Below, piece by piece: positions 16,747-26,702 of a stretch of 64,000 bases of DNA. Position numbers and translations under genes: made by a program. The notes below the pieces were generated by a model. It saw only the letters and a program-made list of their open reading frames with translations, searched no databases and had not been told where the DNA came from. The DNA is taken from assembly GCA_902573565.1 (NCBI GenBank), contig CACGKI010000005.1, positions 19,207 through 83,206 on the forward strand. Reading direction: 5' to 3'. How positions within the stretch are numbered: the first letter of the stretch is position 1; each line of letters starts with the position of its first letter. This stretch comes from an uncultured Prochlorococcus sp. (GTDB lineage: Bacteria; Cyanobacteriota; Cyanobacteriia; PCC-6307; Cyanobiaceae).

Positions 16747-17220
16747 TTAGTTGAGGCCATCTTCATTTAGTTTTGTTAGTGCTATGGCCAATGCATCTGC
16801 TGAATCATCAGGTTTTGGCGGTTTATTAAGTTCTAACTCATACATAACCGCATCAAGAACTTCTTTCTTAGAAGCCTTTCCAGACCCAGTGATGGTTAAT
16901 TTTATATGAGCAGGTGAATACTCGCTGACATGAATTTTTTTAGAGGCCAATACCATCATAATAACTCCTCTTGCTTGAACAACACTAATAGTAGTACTTG
17001 ATCTATAAAAGAAAAATTTTTCTACCGCTGCTAAATTTGGATTCCAATGATTTATTAATTCATTAAGATCTTTGAATATCTCATAAAGTCTATCTTCTTC
17101 TTTTTTATCTTTTCCCGTCTCAATAATTCCGCAATCTAATAAAATCTTTTTTTCATTTTTTACTTCAATAATTCCATACCCAACTCTAGCTAATCCTGGG
17201 TCAATCCCAATTATTCTCAC
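16747..17220 (-). CDS. ruvC: Holliday junction endonuclease RuvC
   Basis: A 157-residue RuvC resolvase that cuts Holliday junctions with RuvAB. All four catalytic acids are in place: Asp7 in [12 protein letters not shown], Glu67 in AAVEKFFF, and Asp139 and Asp142 in [10 protein letters not shown]. It starts with GTG at 17220, and the protein start at that codon matches the family. chlI ends 5 bases upstream, so the two may be co-transcribed. Confidence 0.97.
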   Translation of the reverse strand: MRIIGIDPGLARVGYGIIEVKNEKKILLDCGIIETGKDKKEEDRLYEIFKDLNELINHWNPNLAAVEKFFFYRSSTTISVVQARGVIMMVLASKKIHVSEYSPAHIKLTITGSGKASKKEVLDAVMYELELNKPPKPDDSADALAIALTKLNEDGLN

Positions 17221-17225
17221 TGTTA

Positions 17226-18314
17226 TTAAGCTTCTGCAGACAATTGAAATTTAGAAAGATTTTCTTTTTCATCTAAATCAAATACTTTACAAAAAGCTTG
17301 AATAACTTTTTCCCCTGAATCAACTTGTTCTAAAGGATCTTTTCTTAGGCGATGTCTTAATGAACAAGAAATGACCCTTGCTATGTCATCTTCTTGTACT
17401 TCGGTTCTACCTTCAAAGGCTGCAATTGCCCTGGCAGAACGATTTGTGACTATATCTCCACGCAAACCATCAACATCAAGTTCACCGCAGATTGCAGAAA
17501 TATTTAATCTAAGATCATCGTCCATTTGAACAGAATTTAAAATTTCTTGAGCTTTAACAACCTTTTGTTGAAGTTCATCTTGTTTTTTCTCAACACTCAG
17601 TGAAAACTCATCAGGATTATTGTCAAAAGAAGTCCTTTGATCAACTACTTGAACTCTTAATTCAGCATCTCTAACTGTCTTAACCTCAACGCTCATTCCG
17701 AATCGATCTAATAGTTGAGGCCTTAATTCACCTTCTTCTGGATTGCCTGAACCAATAAGGACAAACCTCGCAGGATGTCGAACTGAGACTCCCTCCCTTT
17801 CAACTGTATTCCATCCGGAAGCAGCCGAATCTAAAAGAACATCAACTAAATGATCATCAAGCAAATTCACTTCATCAACATATAGTAAACCCCTATTAGC
17901 TTTTGCCAATAATCCAGGCTCAAATGCCTTAACACCTTCACTCAAAGCCTTTTCTATATCAATAGTTCCACAAAGCCTGTCTTCAGTAGCCCCTAAAGGC
18001 AAATCAACCATCGGCACTTGTTTTTGAATACTCTCAAGATTTTCTCCTTGAACAATTTTTTCCAAAACTTCTTTACTTTGCAAATCAGGATCAATTAGAG
18101 AACTATTATATGGATCATCTTTAACAACTTCTATTGCAGGCAATAAATCAGCTAAGGCTCTAATTGTAGTGGATTTTCCAGTCCCTCTATCACCCATTAT
18201 CATCACTCCTCCAATTCTTGGATCAATAACATTCAATAAGAGTGCTAATTTCATTTCTTCCTGACCAATTACCGCAGTAAAAGGGAAAACTCTTCTTTTC
18301 TTTGTTGGAGCCAC
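17226..18314 (-). CDS. chlI: Magnesium chelatase subunit I
   Basis: A 362-residue AAA+ ATPase, the I subunit of the ChlH-ChlI-ChlD complex that inserts magnesium into protoporphyrin IX, the first committed step to chlorophyll. Walker A is GDRGTGKS at residues 41-48, Walker B is [10 protein letters not shown], and the family's [18 protein letters not shown] block lies near 189-206. It starts with GTG. A 122-base upstream gap without other features may hold its promoter. Confidence 0.97.
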   Translation of the reverse strand: MAPTKKRRVFPFTAVIGQEEMKLALLLNVIDPRIGGVMIMGDRGTGKSTTIRALADLLPAIEVVKDDPYNSSLIDPDLQSKEVLEKIVQGENLESIQKQVPMVDLPLGATEDRLCGTIDIEKALSEGVKAFEPGLLAKANRGLLYVDEVNLLDDHLVDVLLDSAASGWNTVEREGVSVRHPARFVLIGSGNPEEGELRPQLLDRFGMSVEVKTVRDAELRVQVVDQRTSFDNNPDEFSLSVEKKQDELQQKVVKAQEILNSVQMDDDLRLNISAICGELDVDGLRGDIVTNRSARAIAAFEGRTEVQEDDIARVISCSLRHRLRKDPLEQVDSGEKVIQAFCKVFDLDEKENLSKFQLSAEA

Positions 18315-18436
18315 AGTTTTAGTTTTCTGTAATATTCAAATAATCCATCGATGCTACTTCAGAAAATGTTTTTAGTAAACATCCCTATCAAATTTAAACT
18401 CAAGAGAAATCAGATCAAAATTTAATTTATAAGTTC

Positions 18437-19186
18437 CTAATTTTTTTCTGAATTATTCAAAAACCAGTTTATTTGATGAACTATTCCTCTTAAAACATTT
18501 AGTTCATGCATTGATGTATCAGCCCTTAAAATAAAATTCTTAAATTTATTTATTTTTGCCCTTGAGGTATGTTTTAAAAGATATCCAACTCTAAGAAGCA
18601 TTTCCTCTATCTCTAAAAATGAATCATGTATTTGTTTTGATGATGCAAGATTAAAAACTTCTAATTCCTTATTAAAATTTCTTTTTGAAGACTTATTTAG
18701 TTCGTACAAAACTATTGAAACTGCGTGAGAAAGATTTAAAGAAGGATTATTATGAGAAGTTGGGATATTAAAAATCTTATTTGCCAGAAGTAATTCACTA
18801 TTAGTTAAACCTCTATCTTCTCTGCCAAATATAATTGCTAAATTATTTATCTTTTTAAAAGATATAGTCCAATTAAATATATCTTCAGAAGACTCAAAAA
18901 ATGATTCTTTGCTTACATCAATCCTTCCACAAGATGCAAGAACTAAATCACAATCAAAAATTGCTTTTTCAAGATTATCAAAAATCTTACAGTGATCAAG
19001 AAATTTTTGACCTTTTAGGGCCATTTTTTTTGCTTCTAAAGAGAAGATATCGCATTTTGGCGAAACAATTCTTAATTCTTCAACTTCAAAGTTGGAGCAT
19101 AATCTAGCAACGCTTCCCACATTTAAAGGGCCGTTTGGTTCGACTAATATCACCTTCAAATTAGAAAAATTTTTCTTCAAAGTCAT
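18437..19186 (-). CDS. SpoU/TrmJ-type RNA 2'-O-methyltransferase
   Basis: A 249-residue SPOUT methyltransferase. Motif 1 is EPNGPLNVGSVARLCSNF (residues 16-33), motif 2 FGREDRGLTNSE and motif 3 PTSHNNPSLNLSHAVS, matching TrmJ, which methylates ribose at position 32 of tRNAs. The C-terminal helical part (about 165-245) fits TrmJ-like dimers. Its ATG overlaps the cytochrome c stop by 4 bases (ATGA), so the two are co-translated. Other RNA targets in the same family cannot be excluded. Confidence 0.88.
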   Translation of the reverse strand: MTLKKNFSNLKVILVEPNGPLNVGSVARLCSNFEVEELRIVSPKCDIFSLEAKKMALKGQKFLDHCKIFDNLEKAIFDCDLVLASCGRIDVSKESFFESSEDIFNWTISFKKINNLAIIFGREDRGLTNSELLLANKIFNIPTSHNNPSLNLSHAVSIVLYELNKSSKRNFNKELEVFNLASSKQIHDSFLEIEEMLLRVGYLLKHTSRAKINKFKNFILRADTSMHELNVLRGIVHQINWFLNNSEKN

Positions 19187-19569
19187 TCAAGGCTATGTAA
19201 ATACTCTAATAAATTGGACATATTTACTGGATCAATTTCAAAACTTGGCATGGGAGGAGTAAGGCCACCAGTAACTTGCTTAATAATCTCTTTATCATTC
19301 AAACGTTGAGTTATTGAGTGCAAGTCTGGACCAACTAATCCCCTTGCTGTAATTCCATGACATCCAACACAATTTATCTTAAAAAGAGCATCTCCTTCTT
19401 CAGCGGAACCATTAAGCTCAAGAGTTTGAACAGTATATTTATTATTCTCATCATGATTTAAGAAAAAGATTGACAAACATATCAATAGAACCAGAAAAAA
19501 AATAAAAAAAATTTTCAAGAAATCTCTCCTAAAGTCTCTTTCTGCTGCAGATGATGAAGAAGTTGACAC
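19183..19569 (-). CDS. Membrane-anchored c-type cytochrome (cytochrome cM-like)
   Basis: A 128-residue protein: polar serine-rich start, one membrane anchor at about residues 18-38, then a single-haem cytochrome c domain with CVGCH (about 68-72) and the axial Met in PPMPSF (about 105-110). An uncleaved N-terminal anchor with one haem fits cytochrome cM better than the soluble cytochrome c6. It starts with GTG, is divergent from petG across 55 bases and is coupled to the methyltransferase gene. Its redox partner is not known from sequence. Confidence 0.82.
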   Translation of the reverse strand: MSTSSSSAAERDFRRDFLKIFFIFFLVLLICLSIFFLNHDENNKYTVQTLELNGSAEEGDALFKINCVGCHGITARGLVGPDLHSITQRLNDKEIIKQVTGGLTPPMPSFEIDPVNMSNLLEYLHSLE

Positions 19570-19624
19570 AAAAAATAATCTCTATGTAACAATTGTGTAT
19601 AAGAAAATCAAAAAAGGCAAAAAA

Positions 19625-19744
19625 ATGATCGAGCCTCTTCTATGTGGAATTGTTTTAGGGTTAGTTCCAATAACTCTTCTTGGATTATTCGTTAGTGCAT
19701 GGAACCAATACAGAAGAGGTTCAGGTATGTTGGACTTGGATTAA
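19625..19744 (+). CDS. petG: Cytochrome b6f complex subunit PetG
   Basis: A 39-residue single-pass protein beginning [18 protein letters not shown] and ending in a polar SGMLDLD tail, which is PetG, a small subunit needed for assembly and stability of the cytochrome b6f complex in thylakoids. The frame runs from ATG 19625 to TAA 19742-19744. Its last 24 bases overlap the 3' end of the convergent rsmD gene. It is divergent from the membrane cytochrome c gene with a 55-base shared promoter space. Confidence 0.96.
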   Translation: MIEPLLCGIVLGLVPITLLGLFVSAWNQYRRGSGMLDLD

Positions 19745-20320
19745 GAACGTTAATCTTGATTGTCCATAGTCTCTTACATCTATAGTTTCCCACAATGCAG
19801 TGTTTTTAATAAATAGGTTTGGAGAATGTTCACAAATAACAATTGAATTTTTTTTAAAAAAATTACATTGAAATATCTGATTTAAAACTAATTCATGGAA
19901 ATTTACATCATATGGAGGGTCTAGATAAACAAAATCAAATTTTAATTTGTTTATATCCATAATTTTAGATGATAAGTTTCTATCATAATTTGGTTTTGTC
20001 CAGTTCAAAACGTCTTTACAAATAACATCAATATCATTTTTCCTATTATCTATATCCTGCAAAGAAAGTAAATTTTTCAAGCAAATTTTTGCGTTGTATT
20101 TGTTTTTTTCAATTGCAATTATTTTTTTTGCTCCATGATTATATGCTTCACAAGATACTGCCCCTGTTCCACTAAATAAGTCTAGCCAGTTACTATTTTC
20201 AACCCTGCAGTTCAATATATTGAATAAAGCCTCTCTAACTCTTAAAGTTGTAGGTCTTGTATAAATATTATTCGGACTCTCGATTCTTTTACCACCAATT
20301 AATCTTAAGTTTGTCTTCAT
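19721..20320 (-). CDS. rsmD: 16S rRNA (guanine-966-N2)-methyltransferase RsmD-like
   Basis: A 199-residue class I methyltransferase of the RsmD family. The SAM-binding motif [14 protein letters not shown] lies at residues ~43-56 and the N6/N2-methyltransferase motif YLDPPYD near 131-137. The N-terminal GGKRIESP and [15 protein letters not shown] blocks are typical for RsmD. It precedes nothing else on this strand and converges on petG with a 24-base coding overlap. It follows hisH by 13 bases and may share its transcript. Confidence 0.92.
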   Translation of the reverse strand: MKTNLRLIGGKRIESPNNIYTRPTTLRVREALFNILNCRVENSNWLDLFSGTGAVSCEAYNHGAKKIIAIEKNKYNAKICLKNLLSLQDIDNRKNDIDVICKDVLNWTKPNYDRNLSSKIMDINKLKFDFVYLDPPYDVNFHELVLNQIFQCNFFKKNSIVICEHSPNLFIKNTALWETIDVRDYGQSRLTFLIQVQHT

Positions 20321-20333
20321 CCGAAATTATTAG

Positions 20334-20951
20334 TTATTGAATAGTGCTAAGCCATTTTCTCAAAAGTTTTTCTCCAGTTTTACCAGATTTTTCTGGGTGA
20401 AATTGACAGGCCAATAAATTATCATGCTGAATCATCGCTGTTAATTTCTCAGAACCATAATTAACCTGCGCTGCAATAATATTCGAGTCGTTCGGAATTG
20501 CATGATAGGAATGCACAAAATATACCCAATTATTTAATTCTTCTAGACCTAATAATTTATTTTTTTTTGTAGGTAAAAGTTGGCACCAACCCATGTGTGG
20601 AATCCTTTGGTTAACTGTAGTAGGTATTTTGTGTATTTTTCCCTTTAAAATGCTAAGTCCTTGAACATTGCCTTCATCACTAGATTCAAAAAGGAGTTGA
20701 AGACCCAAACAAATTCCTAAAAAAGACTTCCCACTATTAATCCAATTCTGCAAATCATTTTTCAAATTCATATTTATCAGATTAATCATCGCAGGATCAA
20801 ATGCTCCAACGCCTGGAAGTATTATTGCCTTGCAATTCTTTGATTCATTAAAATTTTTAATTAATATTATTTCTTCTCCAAGACTTTCTAGAGATTTTGT
20901 TACGGAATGAAGGTTACCCATCCCATAATCTATAAGTCCAATTTTATGCAA
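20334..20951 (-). CDS. hisH: Imidazole glycerol phosphate synthase, glutaminase subunit
   Basis: A 205-residue class I glutamine amidotransferase giving ammonia to HisF in histidine synthesis. The nucleophile Cys81 is in LGICLGLQLLF, and the His-Glu pair is in CQFHPEKSG near the C-terminus; IDYGMGNLHSV at 7-17 is diagnostic. The start is TTG at 20951, since no ATG or GTG occurs before the conserved first strand. It lies 12 bases after trxA and 13 bases before rsmD, consistent with a small operon. Confidence 0.96.
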   Translation of the reverse strand: MHKIGLIDYGMGNLHSVTKSLESLGEEIILIKNFNESKNCKAIILPGVGAFDPAMINLINMNLKNDLQNWINSGKSFLGICLGLQLLFESSDEGNVQGLSILKGKIHKIPTTVNQRIPHMGWCQLLPTKKNKLLGLEELNNWVYFVHSYHAIPNDSNIIAAQVNYGSEKLTAMIQHDNLLACQFHPEKSGKTGEKLLRKWLSTIQ

Positions 20952-20963
20952 ATCTTTTTATTT

Positions 20964-21287
20964 TTATAGGTGCTTAGTTAAAGTGCTCGAAAGAGTTGCT
21001 TTTGGTACTGCTCCAACAACCGTATCAACCTTTTGGCCTCCTTTAAATATCATTAATGTGGGAATACTTCTAATTCCATATTGACTCGCAACATTTGGGT
21101 TCTCATCGGTGTTTAACTTAAAAACCTTAATTTTGCCTTCAAAGTCTTTTGAGATCTCTTCCACAACTGGTGCGACCATCCTACATGGACCACACCATGG
21201 TGCCCAAAAATCAACTAATACTGGTAGATCACTTTGCAGTACATCTTTGTCAAATGAAGAATCAGTAACGGCTGGAGCTGATGACAT
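20964..21287 (-). CDS. trxA: Thioredoxin
   Basis: A 107-residue m-type thioredoxin with the WCGPC redox centre at residues 31-35 and the cis-proline segment RSIPTLMIF. In cyanobacteria it passes light-derived reducing power to Calvin-cycle and other enzymes. It starts with ATG at 21287. The yfr1 small RNA lies 92 bases upstream on the same strand, the same arrangement known in marine picocyanobacteria. Confidence 0.97.
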   Translation of the reverse strand: MSSAPAVTDSSFDKDVLQSDLPVLVDFWAPWCGPCRMVAPVVEEISKDFEGKIKVFKLNTDENPNVASQYGIRSIPTLMIFKGGQKVDTVVGAVPKATLSSTLTKHL

Positions 21288-21379
21288 AATTTAAGTATTC
21301 CTTTTTAAAAAATTTAGCAGGCAATTCTTTTAAGTGATGATTTCATTACAGATAAAATGATATAAGTAACAAAATATCT

Positions 21380-21435
21380 AAAAAAGCCCGATTAATCGGG
21401 CGATTTAGTGTGTGAGGAGTATGGGGTTTCCCCCA
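21380..21435 (-). ncRNA. yfr1: Small RNA Yfr1
   Basis: On the minus strand a short hairpin (GGGG-AAA-CCCC at 21423-21434) is followed by the unpaired motif ACTCCTCACAC (complement at 21410-21420), then a GC-rich stem CCCGAT/ATCGGG and six Ts ending at 21380. This is the known ~54-nt Yfr1 RNA of marine cyanobacteria, which lies between guaB and trxA and pairs through the ACUCCUCACAC motif with target mRNAs, including outer-membrane protein mRNAs. The transcript start is inferred from that length. Confidence 0.96.
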
Positions 21436-21519
21436 TCATTTAATAATAACTCTTAATTAGAAATTTGTTCAATTTAATAATTAATTTACTAGGATATTTT
21501 AAATTTTCTCAAAAATAAA

Positions 21520-22683
21520 TTATTTACCCATTCCAAGTTGCTGAGCTTTTTGATAAACCTTACCTTCTGTCAAAAGTGATGGTGCAATAACTATTTCAAC
21601 CTCTTGCATTTCTTTGATATTTTTAGCTCCAAGAGTACTCATTGAAGTTCTAATAGCTCCTAGTAAATTATGTGTTCCATCATCAAGCAAAGCTGGTCCT
21701 CTAATTATTCTTTCTAAGGTTCCTGTAGACCCAACTTCAATTCTTGTCCCTCTTGGCAATATAGGGCTTGGAGTAGCCATACCCCAGTGAAATCCTTTAC
21801 CTGGAGCATTTGACGATTTAGCTATGGGCGAGCCAATCATCACAGCATCTGCACCACAGGCTAAACATTTACAAATATCTCCCCCTGTAATAATTCCTCC
21901 ATCTCCAATGATAGGAATATAATTACCACTTTCTTTAAAATAATCATCTCTTGCTGAACTACAATCTGCAATTGCAGTTGCTTGAGGAATCCCAATTCCC
22001 AATACACCTCTTGAAGTACATGCCGCTCCTGGTCCTATACCAACCATTAATCCTGCGACTCCAGCATTCATTAGAAGTTTAGCTACTTCGTAAGTAACGC
22101 AATTACCAGCTACTACTGGGACTTTCATTGATTGACAGAGGTCTTTAATATTTAATGTTTCCTTACCTTCCATGCCAAAATGCTCAGTTGAAACAACTGT
22201 TCCTTGAAGGAAAAACAAATCAATTTGTGAATTATTAAGAGTTCCTTTGAATTTAATAGCAGCTTGCGGGGTGCCACTAAAAGCAGCTATGCCTCCTCTT
22301 TCTTTAATCTCATTTATTCTCTGTAAAATCAACTCCTCCTTAACTGGTTCACTATATATCTCCTGCATTAATGGAACGAAATCATTTTTCCCAACAGATG
22401 CTATTTGATTTAAAATTTCATCAGGATTTTTATATCGTGTTTGTATTCCCTCCATATTAATAACCCCTAGAGAACCCAACTTAGTAAGTTCTACTGCTGT
22501 ATTAACATCAACCACGCTATCCATAGCACTAGCTACTATTGGTACTTCTCTCTTAAAATCACCTAAAATCCATGAAGGATCAGTTAAATCGTAATCAAGA
22601 GTTCTTTTTCCAGGGACCAAAGCTATTTCATCGATGCCATAAGCCCTTCTGACTTTTTTATTTAAACCAAGTTCAATATTCAC
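21520..22683 (-). CDS. guaB: IMP dehydrogenase-type protein, CBS-less (GuaB3-like)
   Basis: A 387-residue TIM-barrel protein of the IMPDH/GMP reductase family, converting IMP to XMP for GTP synthesis. The active-site loop is GPGAACTSRG at about 218-227, with the catalytic Cys, and the phosphate-binding GDGGIITGGD block follows. It lacks the pair of CBS domains of classical GuaB (about 490 residues), matching the short cyanobacterial/actinobacterial type; true activity should be taken as probable. It starts with GTG. yfr1 follows about 85 bases downstream. Confidence 0.9.
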   Translation of the reverse strand: MNIELGLNKKVRRAYGIDEIALVPGKRTLDYDLTDPSWILGDFKREVPIVASAMDSVVDVNTAVELTKLGSLGVINMEGIQTRYKNPDEILNQIASVGKNDFVPLMQEIYSEPVKEELILQRINEIKERGGIAAFSGTPQAAIKFKGTLNNSQIDLFFLQGTVVSTEHFGMEGKETLNIKDLCQSMKVPVVAGNCVTYEVAKLLMNAGVAGLMVGIGPGAACTSRGVLGIGIPQATAIADCSSARDDYFKESGNYIPIIGDGGIITGGDICKCLACGADAVMIGSPIAKSSNAPGKGFHWGMATPSPILPRGTRIEVGSTGTLERIIRGPALLDDGTHNLLGAIRTSMSTLGAKNIKEMQEVEIVIAPSLLTEGKVYQKAQQLGMGK

Positions 22684-22863
22684 GGGATTTTTCTTTATAT
22701 TCTGATTAAATTAACAACTAAAGGGGTAATACGCCAAGGTTTATTCAAAAACAACAGGATTTTTTTTTATTTGTGTTTAAATGTGAGTATTTAGAAATTA
22801 AATATATCTTTTTTTTTATTCATTATGACAATCAGCGATTATTATTGAATAAAGGTTTTTTGT

Positions 22864-25461
22864 ATGTCTGATATTTTAGATTCCGGCAACTCTGGATTAA
22901 ACGAAAATAACGATCGAATTATTCAGACCGACTTAAGAAATGAGATGTCCCGCTCTTATTTAGAGTATGCAATGAGCGTAATAGTAGGTCGTGCGCTTCC
23001 AGATGCAAGAGATGGATTAAAGCCTGTTCATAGAAGAATTCTTTATGCAATGTATGAACTTGGTTTAACTAGCGGTAGACCATACAGGAAATGTGCAAGA
23101 GTTGTTGGAGAAGTACTTGGTAAATACCACCCCCATGGTGACACTGCTGTCTATGATGCCTTGGTGAGGATGGCACAGGATTTTTCTATGAGGATGCCTC
23201 TTATAGATGGTCATGGAAACTTTGGTTCTGTAGATAACGACCCACCCGCAGCAATGAGATATACAGAATCTCGTCTAAAATCTCTTACAGATGAAAGTTT
23301 ATTAGAGGATATTGAATCTGAAACTGTAGATTTCTCTGATAACTTTGACGGTTCTCAACAAGAGCCAACAGTTTTGCCTGCAAGAATACCTCAACTTCTT
23401 TTAAATGGATCATCAGGAATAGCAGTAGGAATGGCAACTAATATTCCACCGCATAACTTAGGAGAATTAATCAGTGGTCTCCAAGCAATAATCAAAAACC
23501 CTTCGGTTGAAGATAGAGAACTTTTTGAAATAATTAAGGGTCCTGATTTCCCCACTGGTGGGCAAATCCTTGGAAGAGATGGAATTAGAGAAACCTTCAA
23601 AACTGGAAGAGGTTCAATAACAATGAGAGGTGTAGCAAATATTGAGCAAATTAAATCAGCTGGTAGGGCAGAAAAAGATGCCGTAATAATTACAGAACTA
23701 CCATTTCAAACTAATAAAGCAGGCTTGATAGAGAGAATTGCAGACTTGGTTAATGAAAAGAAATTAGAGGGTATTTCTGATATTAGAGATGAGAGCGATC
23801 GTGATGGCATGAGAATTGTTATCGAGCTAAAAAGAGATGCCTATCCACAAGTAGTTTTAAACAACATATTTAAGTTAACACCACTACAAAATAATTTTAG
23901 TGCGAATATCCTAGCTCTAGTTAAAGGAGAACCCACAACCCTTTCACTTCGGAAAATGTTAGATGTATTTCTAGATTTTAGAGTTGAGACAATAAGGCGA
24001 AGAACAGGGTTTTTATTAAAAAAAGCGGAGGAAAGAGATCATATTGTAAAAGGTCTTTTATTAGCCTTAGATTCTATGGATGAAATTATTAATCTAATAA
24101 GATCAGCAAAAGATACAATTTCAGCTCGAGAAAGATTACAAACTGATCATGAGTTGTCTGCCACACAGGCAGATGCAATTTTACAAATGCAGTTAAGAAG
24201 ATTAACAGCTCTTGAGGCAGATAAAATCAAAGCTGAACACGATGAATTAACCAGAAAAATAAACCACTATCAGCAAATATTAAACAGTAAAGAAAGAATT
24301 ATGGAAATTATTCTTGAAGAAATCAATAAAATTGATGAAAGATTTTCTTCTCCAAGAAAAACTGAAATACTTGATTTAGGTGGTGGTCTCGATGATATTG
24401 ATCTTATAGCTAATGATAGATCAGTAGTTTTAATAACTGAAGCAGGTTATTTAAAAAGAATGCCTGTCAACGAATTTGAATCTACCAGTCGGGGATCTAG
24501 GGGTAAAGCTGGTACTAAGACCCAAGGAGATGACGAGGTAAAATTATTTATAAGCTGCAACGATCATGACACTCTTCTGCTTTTCAGCGATAGAGGGGTA
24601 GCTTATGCTCTTCCTGCTTATAGAGTGCCTATGAGTAGCCGAACCGCAAAAGGTACTCCATCTGTTCAACTTCTACCAATACCCAGAGAAGAAAAAATAA
24701 CTTCACTAGTCGCAGTTGATTCTTTTGATAACGACTGTTACTTGTTAATGCTGACTAAGGCCGGATATATAAAAAGAACTTCGCTTTCCGCTTTCTCAAA
24801 AATTCGCTCAAATGGATTAATAGCTATTAATCTTGAGGAAGGAGACGCCCTAACATGGGTCAGATTATCAAAAGAGGGCGATAGTGTTTTAATCGGATCA
24901 AGAACAGGAATGGCAATTCATTTCAGATTAGATAAAAACGAATTAAGACCACTTGGGAGGACCGCAAGGGGAGTTAAAGCGATGACTTTGAGAGGAGGAG
25001 ACAATCTTGTATCCATGGATGTTTTGACATTTGATTTAGTTGAAAAATTAACAAAAATTGAGGGCCTGACTAAAAATATTGATGAAAATCTTGAAATCAA
25101 CTCTTCAGATGGTCCTTGGGTCTTAATAGCGAGCGCTTTTGGACTAGGGAAGAGGGTTCCCGTAACTCAGTTTAGATTACAAAAAAGAGCAGGTATGGGA
25201 TTAAGAGCAATGAAATTCAGAATTAAAGATGATGCACTAGTTTGTCTGAAAGTCCTTGGAGAAGGAGAAGAATTACTTTTTGTGAGTGAAAAAGGTGTAA
25301 TAGTAAGAACAAACGCAGATAAAATTTCTCAGCAATCAAGAGCGGCTACTGGGGTGAAATTACAAAGACTAGACGAGGGTGATCATTTATCAGAAGTGGT
25401 ATTAGTTCCTCGTGAACAAGAAGACGAAATAAAGCTAGAAAACATAGGGAAAGAAAGTTAA
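22864..25461 (+). CDS. gyrA: DNA gyrase subunit A
   Basis: An 865-residue type II topoisomerase subunit that cuts and rejoins DNA during supercoiling. The DNA-linked Tyr133 is in AMRYTESR, and the quinolone-site block [10 protein letters not shown] (89-98) has Thr94 where many bacteria have Ser. The C-terminal domain has six wrapping blades, with a GyrA-box-like [10 protein letters not shown] near 540. Length is normal. It faces guaB across a 180-base shared upstream region and is followed by crtL after 25 bases. Confidence 0.97.
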   Translation: MSDILDSGNSGLNENNDRIIQTDLRNEMSRSYLEYAMSVIVGRALPDARDGLKPVHRRILYAMYELGLTSGRPYRKCARVVGEVLGKYHPHGDTAVYDALVRMAQDFSMRMPLIDGHGNFGSVDNDPPAAMRYTESRLKSLTDESLLEDIESETVDFSDNFDGSQQEPTVLPARIPQLLLNGSSGIAVGMATNIPPHNLGELISGLQAIIKNPSVEDRELFEIIKGPDFPTGGQILGRDGIRETFKTGRGSITMRGVANIEQIKSAGRAEKDAVIITELPFQTNKAGLIERIADLVNEKKLEGISDIRDESDRDGMRIVIELKRDAYPQVVLNNIFKLTPLQNNFSANILALVKGEPTTLSLRKMLDVFLDFRVETIRRRTGFLLKKAEERDHIVKGLLLALDSMDEIINLIRSAKDTISARERLQTDHELSATQADAILQMQLRRLTALEADKIKAEHDELTRKINHYQQILNSKERIMEIILEEINKIDERFSSPRKTEILDLGGGLDDIDLIANDRSVVLITEAGYLKRMPVNEFESTSRGSRGKAGTKTQGDDEVKLFISCNDHDTLLLFSDRGVAYALPAYRVPMSSRTAKGTPSVQLLPIPREEKITSLVAVDSFDNDCYLLMLTKAGYIKRTSLSAFSKIRSNGLIAINLEEGDALTWVRLSKEGDSVLIGSRTGMAIHFRLDKNELRPLGRTARGVKAMTLRGGDNLVSMDVLTFDLVEKLTKIEGLTKNIDENLEINSSDGPWVLIASAFGLGKRVPVTQFRLQKRAGMGLRAMKFRIKDDALVCLKVLGEGEELLFVSEKGVIVRTNADKISQQSRAATGVKLQRLDEGDHLSEVVLVPREQEDEIKLENIGKES

Positions 25462-25486
25462 AAAAAAATATGGTTAATTAGATAAT

Positions 25487-26698
25487 ATGGAAATACTTGA
25501 TATTTTAATTTTAGGTTCTGGCCCCGCAGCATTATGCTTGGCTTCTGAATTAGCCAAACAAGACCTAAAAATTAAGGGAATATCAACTAGTTCTCCAAAT
25601 GAAAAATGGGAGAATACTTATGGTATATGGGCATCTGAATTAGAGGAATTAGGATTAGAGTCTTTGTTATCTCACAGATGGTGTAAAACAGTTAGTTTTT
25701 TTGGAAATGGGGAAAATAAAAAGGGAAATATTCCAACAAAACATAACTATGATTATGGATTAATCAATCAAGAAGCCTTTCAAAATGAACTTTTAAAAAA
25801 GTGTAAAGGGATTGAATGGTTGAATGAAACAGCAAAAGATATTACAGAGAAAAACAAACTATCCGAAGTAATTTGTTTTTCAGGTCTGAAAATAAAGGCA
25901 AGGCTAGTTATTGATGCTAGTGGGCATAAAAGCAATTTTGTAAAAAGACCATTTAAAAAAGAAATTGCTCAACAAGCTGCTTATGGAATAGTTGGCAAAT
26001 TCTCATCCCCACCCGTTAATAAGGGCCAGTTTGTTTTAATGGATTTTCGACCAAATCACTTAAACAAGGAAGAAAAATTATTATCTCCCTCTTTTCTTTA
26101 TGCAATGGATCTGGGAAATGAAACTTACTTTGTTGAAGAAACATCATTAGCTAGTTATCCTGCATTATCGCAAGAAAATCTTAAAAAAAGGCTTTTCAAA
26201 AGGCTAAAAAGTAAGGGTATTAAAGTAAGTGAAATTTTTCATGAAGAGAATTGCCTTTTCCCAATGAATTTACCCCTCCCATTAAAAAAACAATTTGTGC
26301 TTGGTTTTGGAGGGGCCGCAAGCATGGTGCATCCTGCATCAGGATACATGATCGGATCATTACTAAGAAGAGCTCCACTTCTTGCTGAAAAACTAGCCAT
26401 CTTTTTAAAAGAACCTCATCTAAGCTCATTAGAATTAGCTACAAAAGGTTGGGATATTCTATGGCCTTACGAATTAACGCAAAGGCACAAACTTTACCAA
26501 TATGGTCTTAGAAGATTAATGAGTTTTGACGAAAGTAGATTAAGAAGCTTTTTCTCTAACTTCTTTAAATTATCCACCAAAGAATGGGTAGGTTTTCTTA
26601 CTAATACACTTCCACTTCCAAAACTAATTTACGTAATGAGTAAAATGTTTATAAATTCGCCTCTAAAAGTAAAACTAGGAATGCTTAAGTTAAATTAG
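25487..26698 (+). CDS. crtL: Lycopene cyclase, CrtL type
   Basis: A 403-residue FAD-dependent cyclase that closes the rings of lycopene to make beta-carotene (or alpha-carotene, depending on paralog). The dinucleotide-binding LILGSGPAALCLASEL is at residues 7-22, YGIWASEL near 45-52, and the conserved HPASGYMIG block near 280-288. In Prochlorococcus there are two paralogs; the gyrA neighbourhood is that of the beta-cyclase as I recall. It ends 4 bases before the convergent GH57 gene. Confidence 0.9.
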   Translation: MEILDILILGSGPAALCLASELAKQDLKIKGISTSSPNEKWENTYGIWASELEELGLESLLSHRWCKTVSFFGNGENKKGNIPTKHNYDYGLINQEAFQNELLKKCKGIEWLNETAKDITEKNKLSEVICFSGLKIKARLVIDASGHKSNFVKRPFKKEIAQQAAYGIVGKFSSPPVNKGQFVLMDFRPNHLNKEEKLLSPSFLYAMDLGNETYFVEETSLASYPALSQENLKKRLFKRLKSKGIKVSEIFHEENCLFPMNLPLPLKKQFVLGFGGAASMVHPASGYMIGSLLRRAPLLAEKLAIFLKEPHLSSLELATKGWDILWPYELTQRHKLYQYGLRRLMSFDESRLRSFFSNFFKLSTKEWVGFLTNTLPLPKLIYVMSKMFINSPLKVKLGMLKLN

Positions 26699-26702
26699 TA
26701 TT

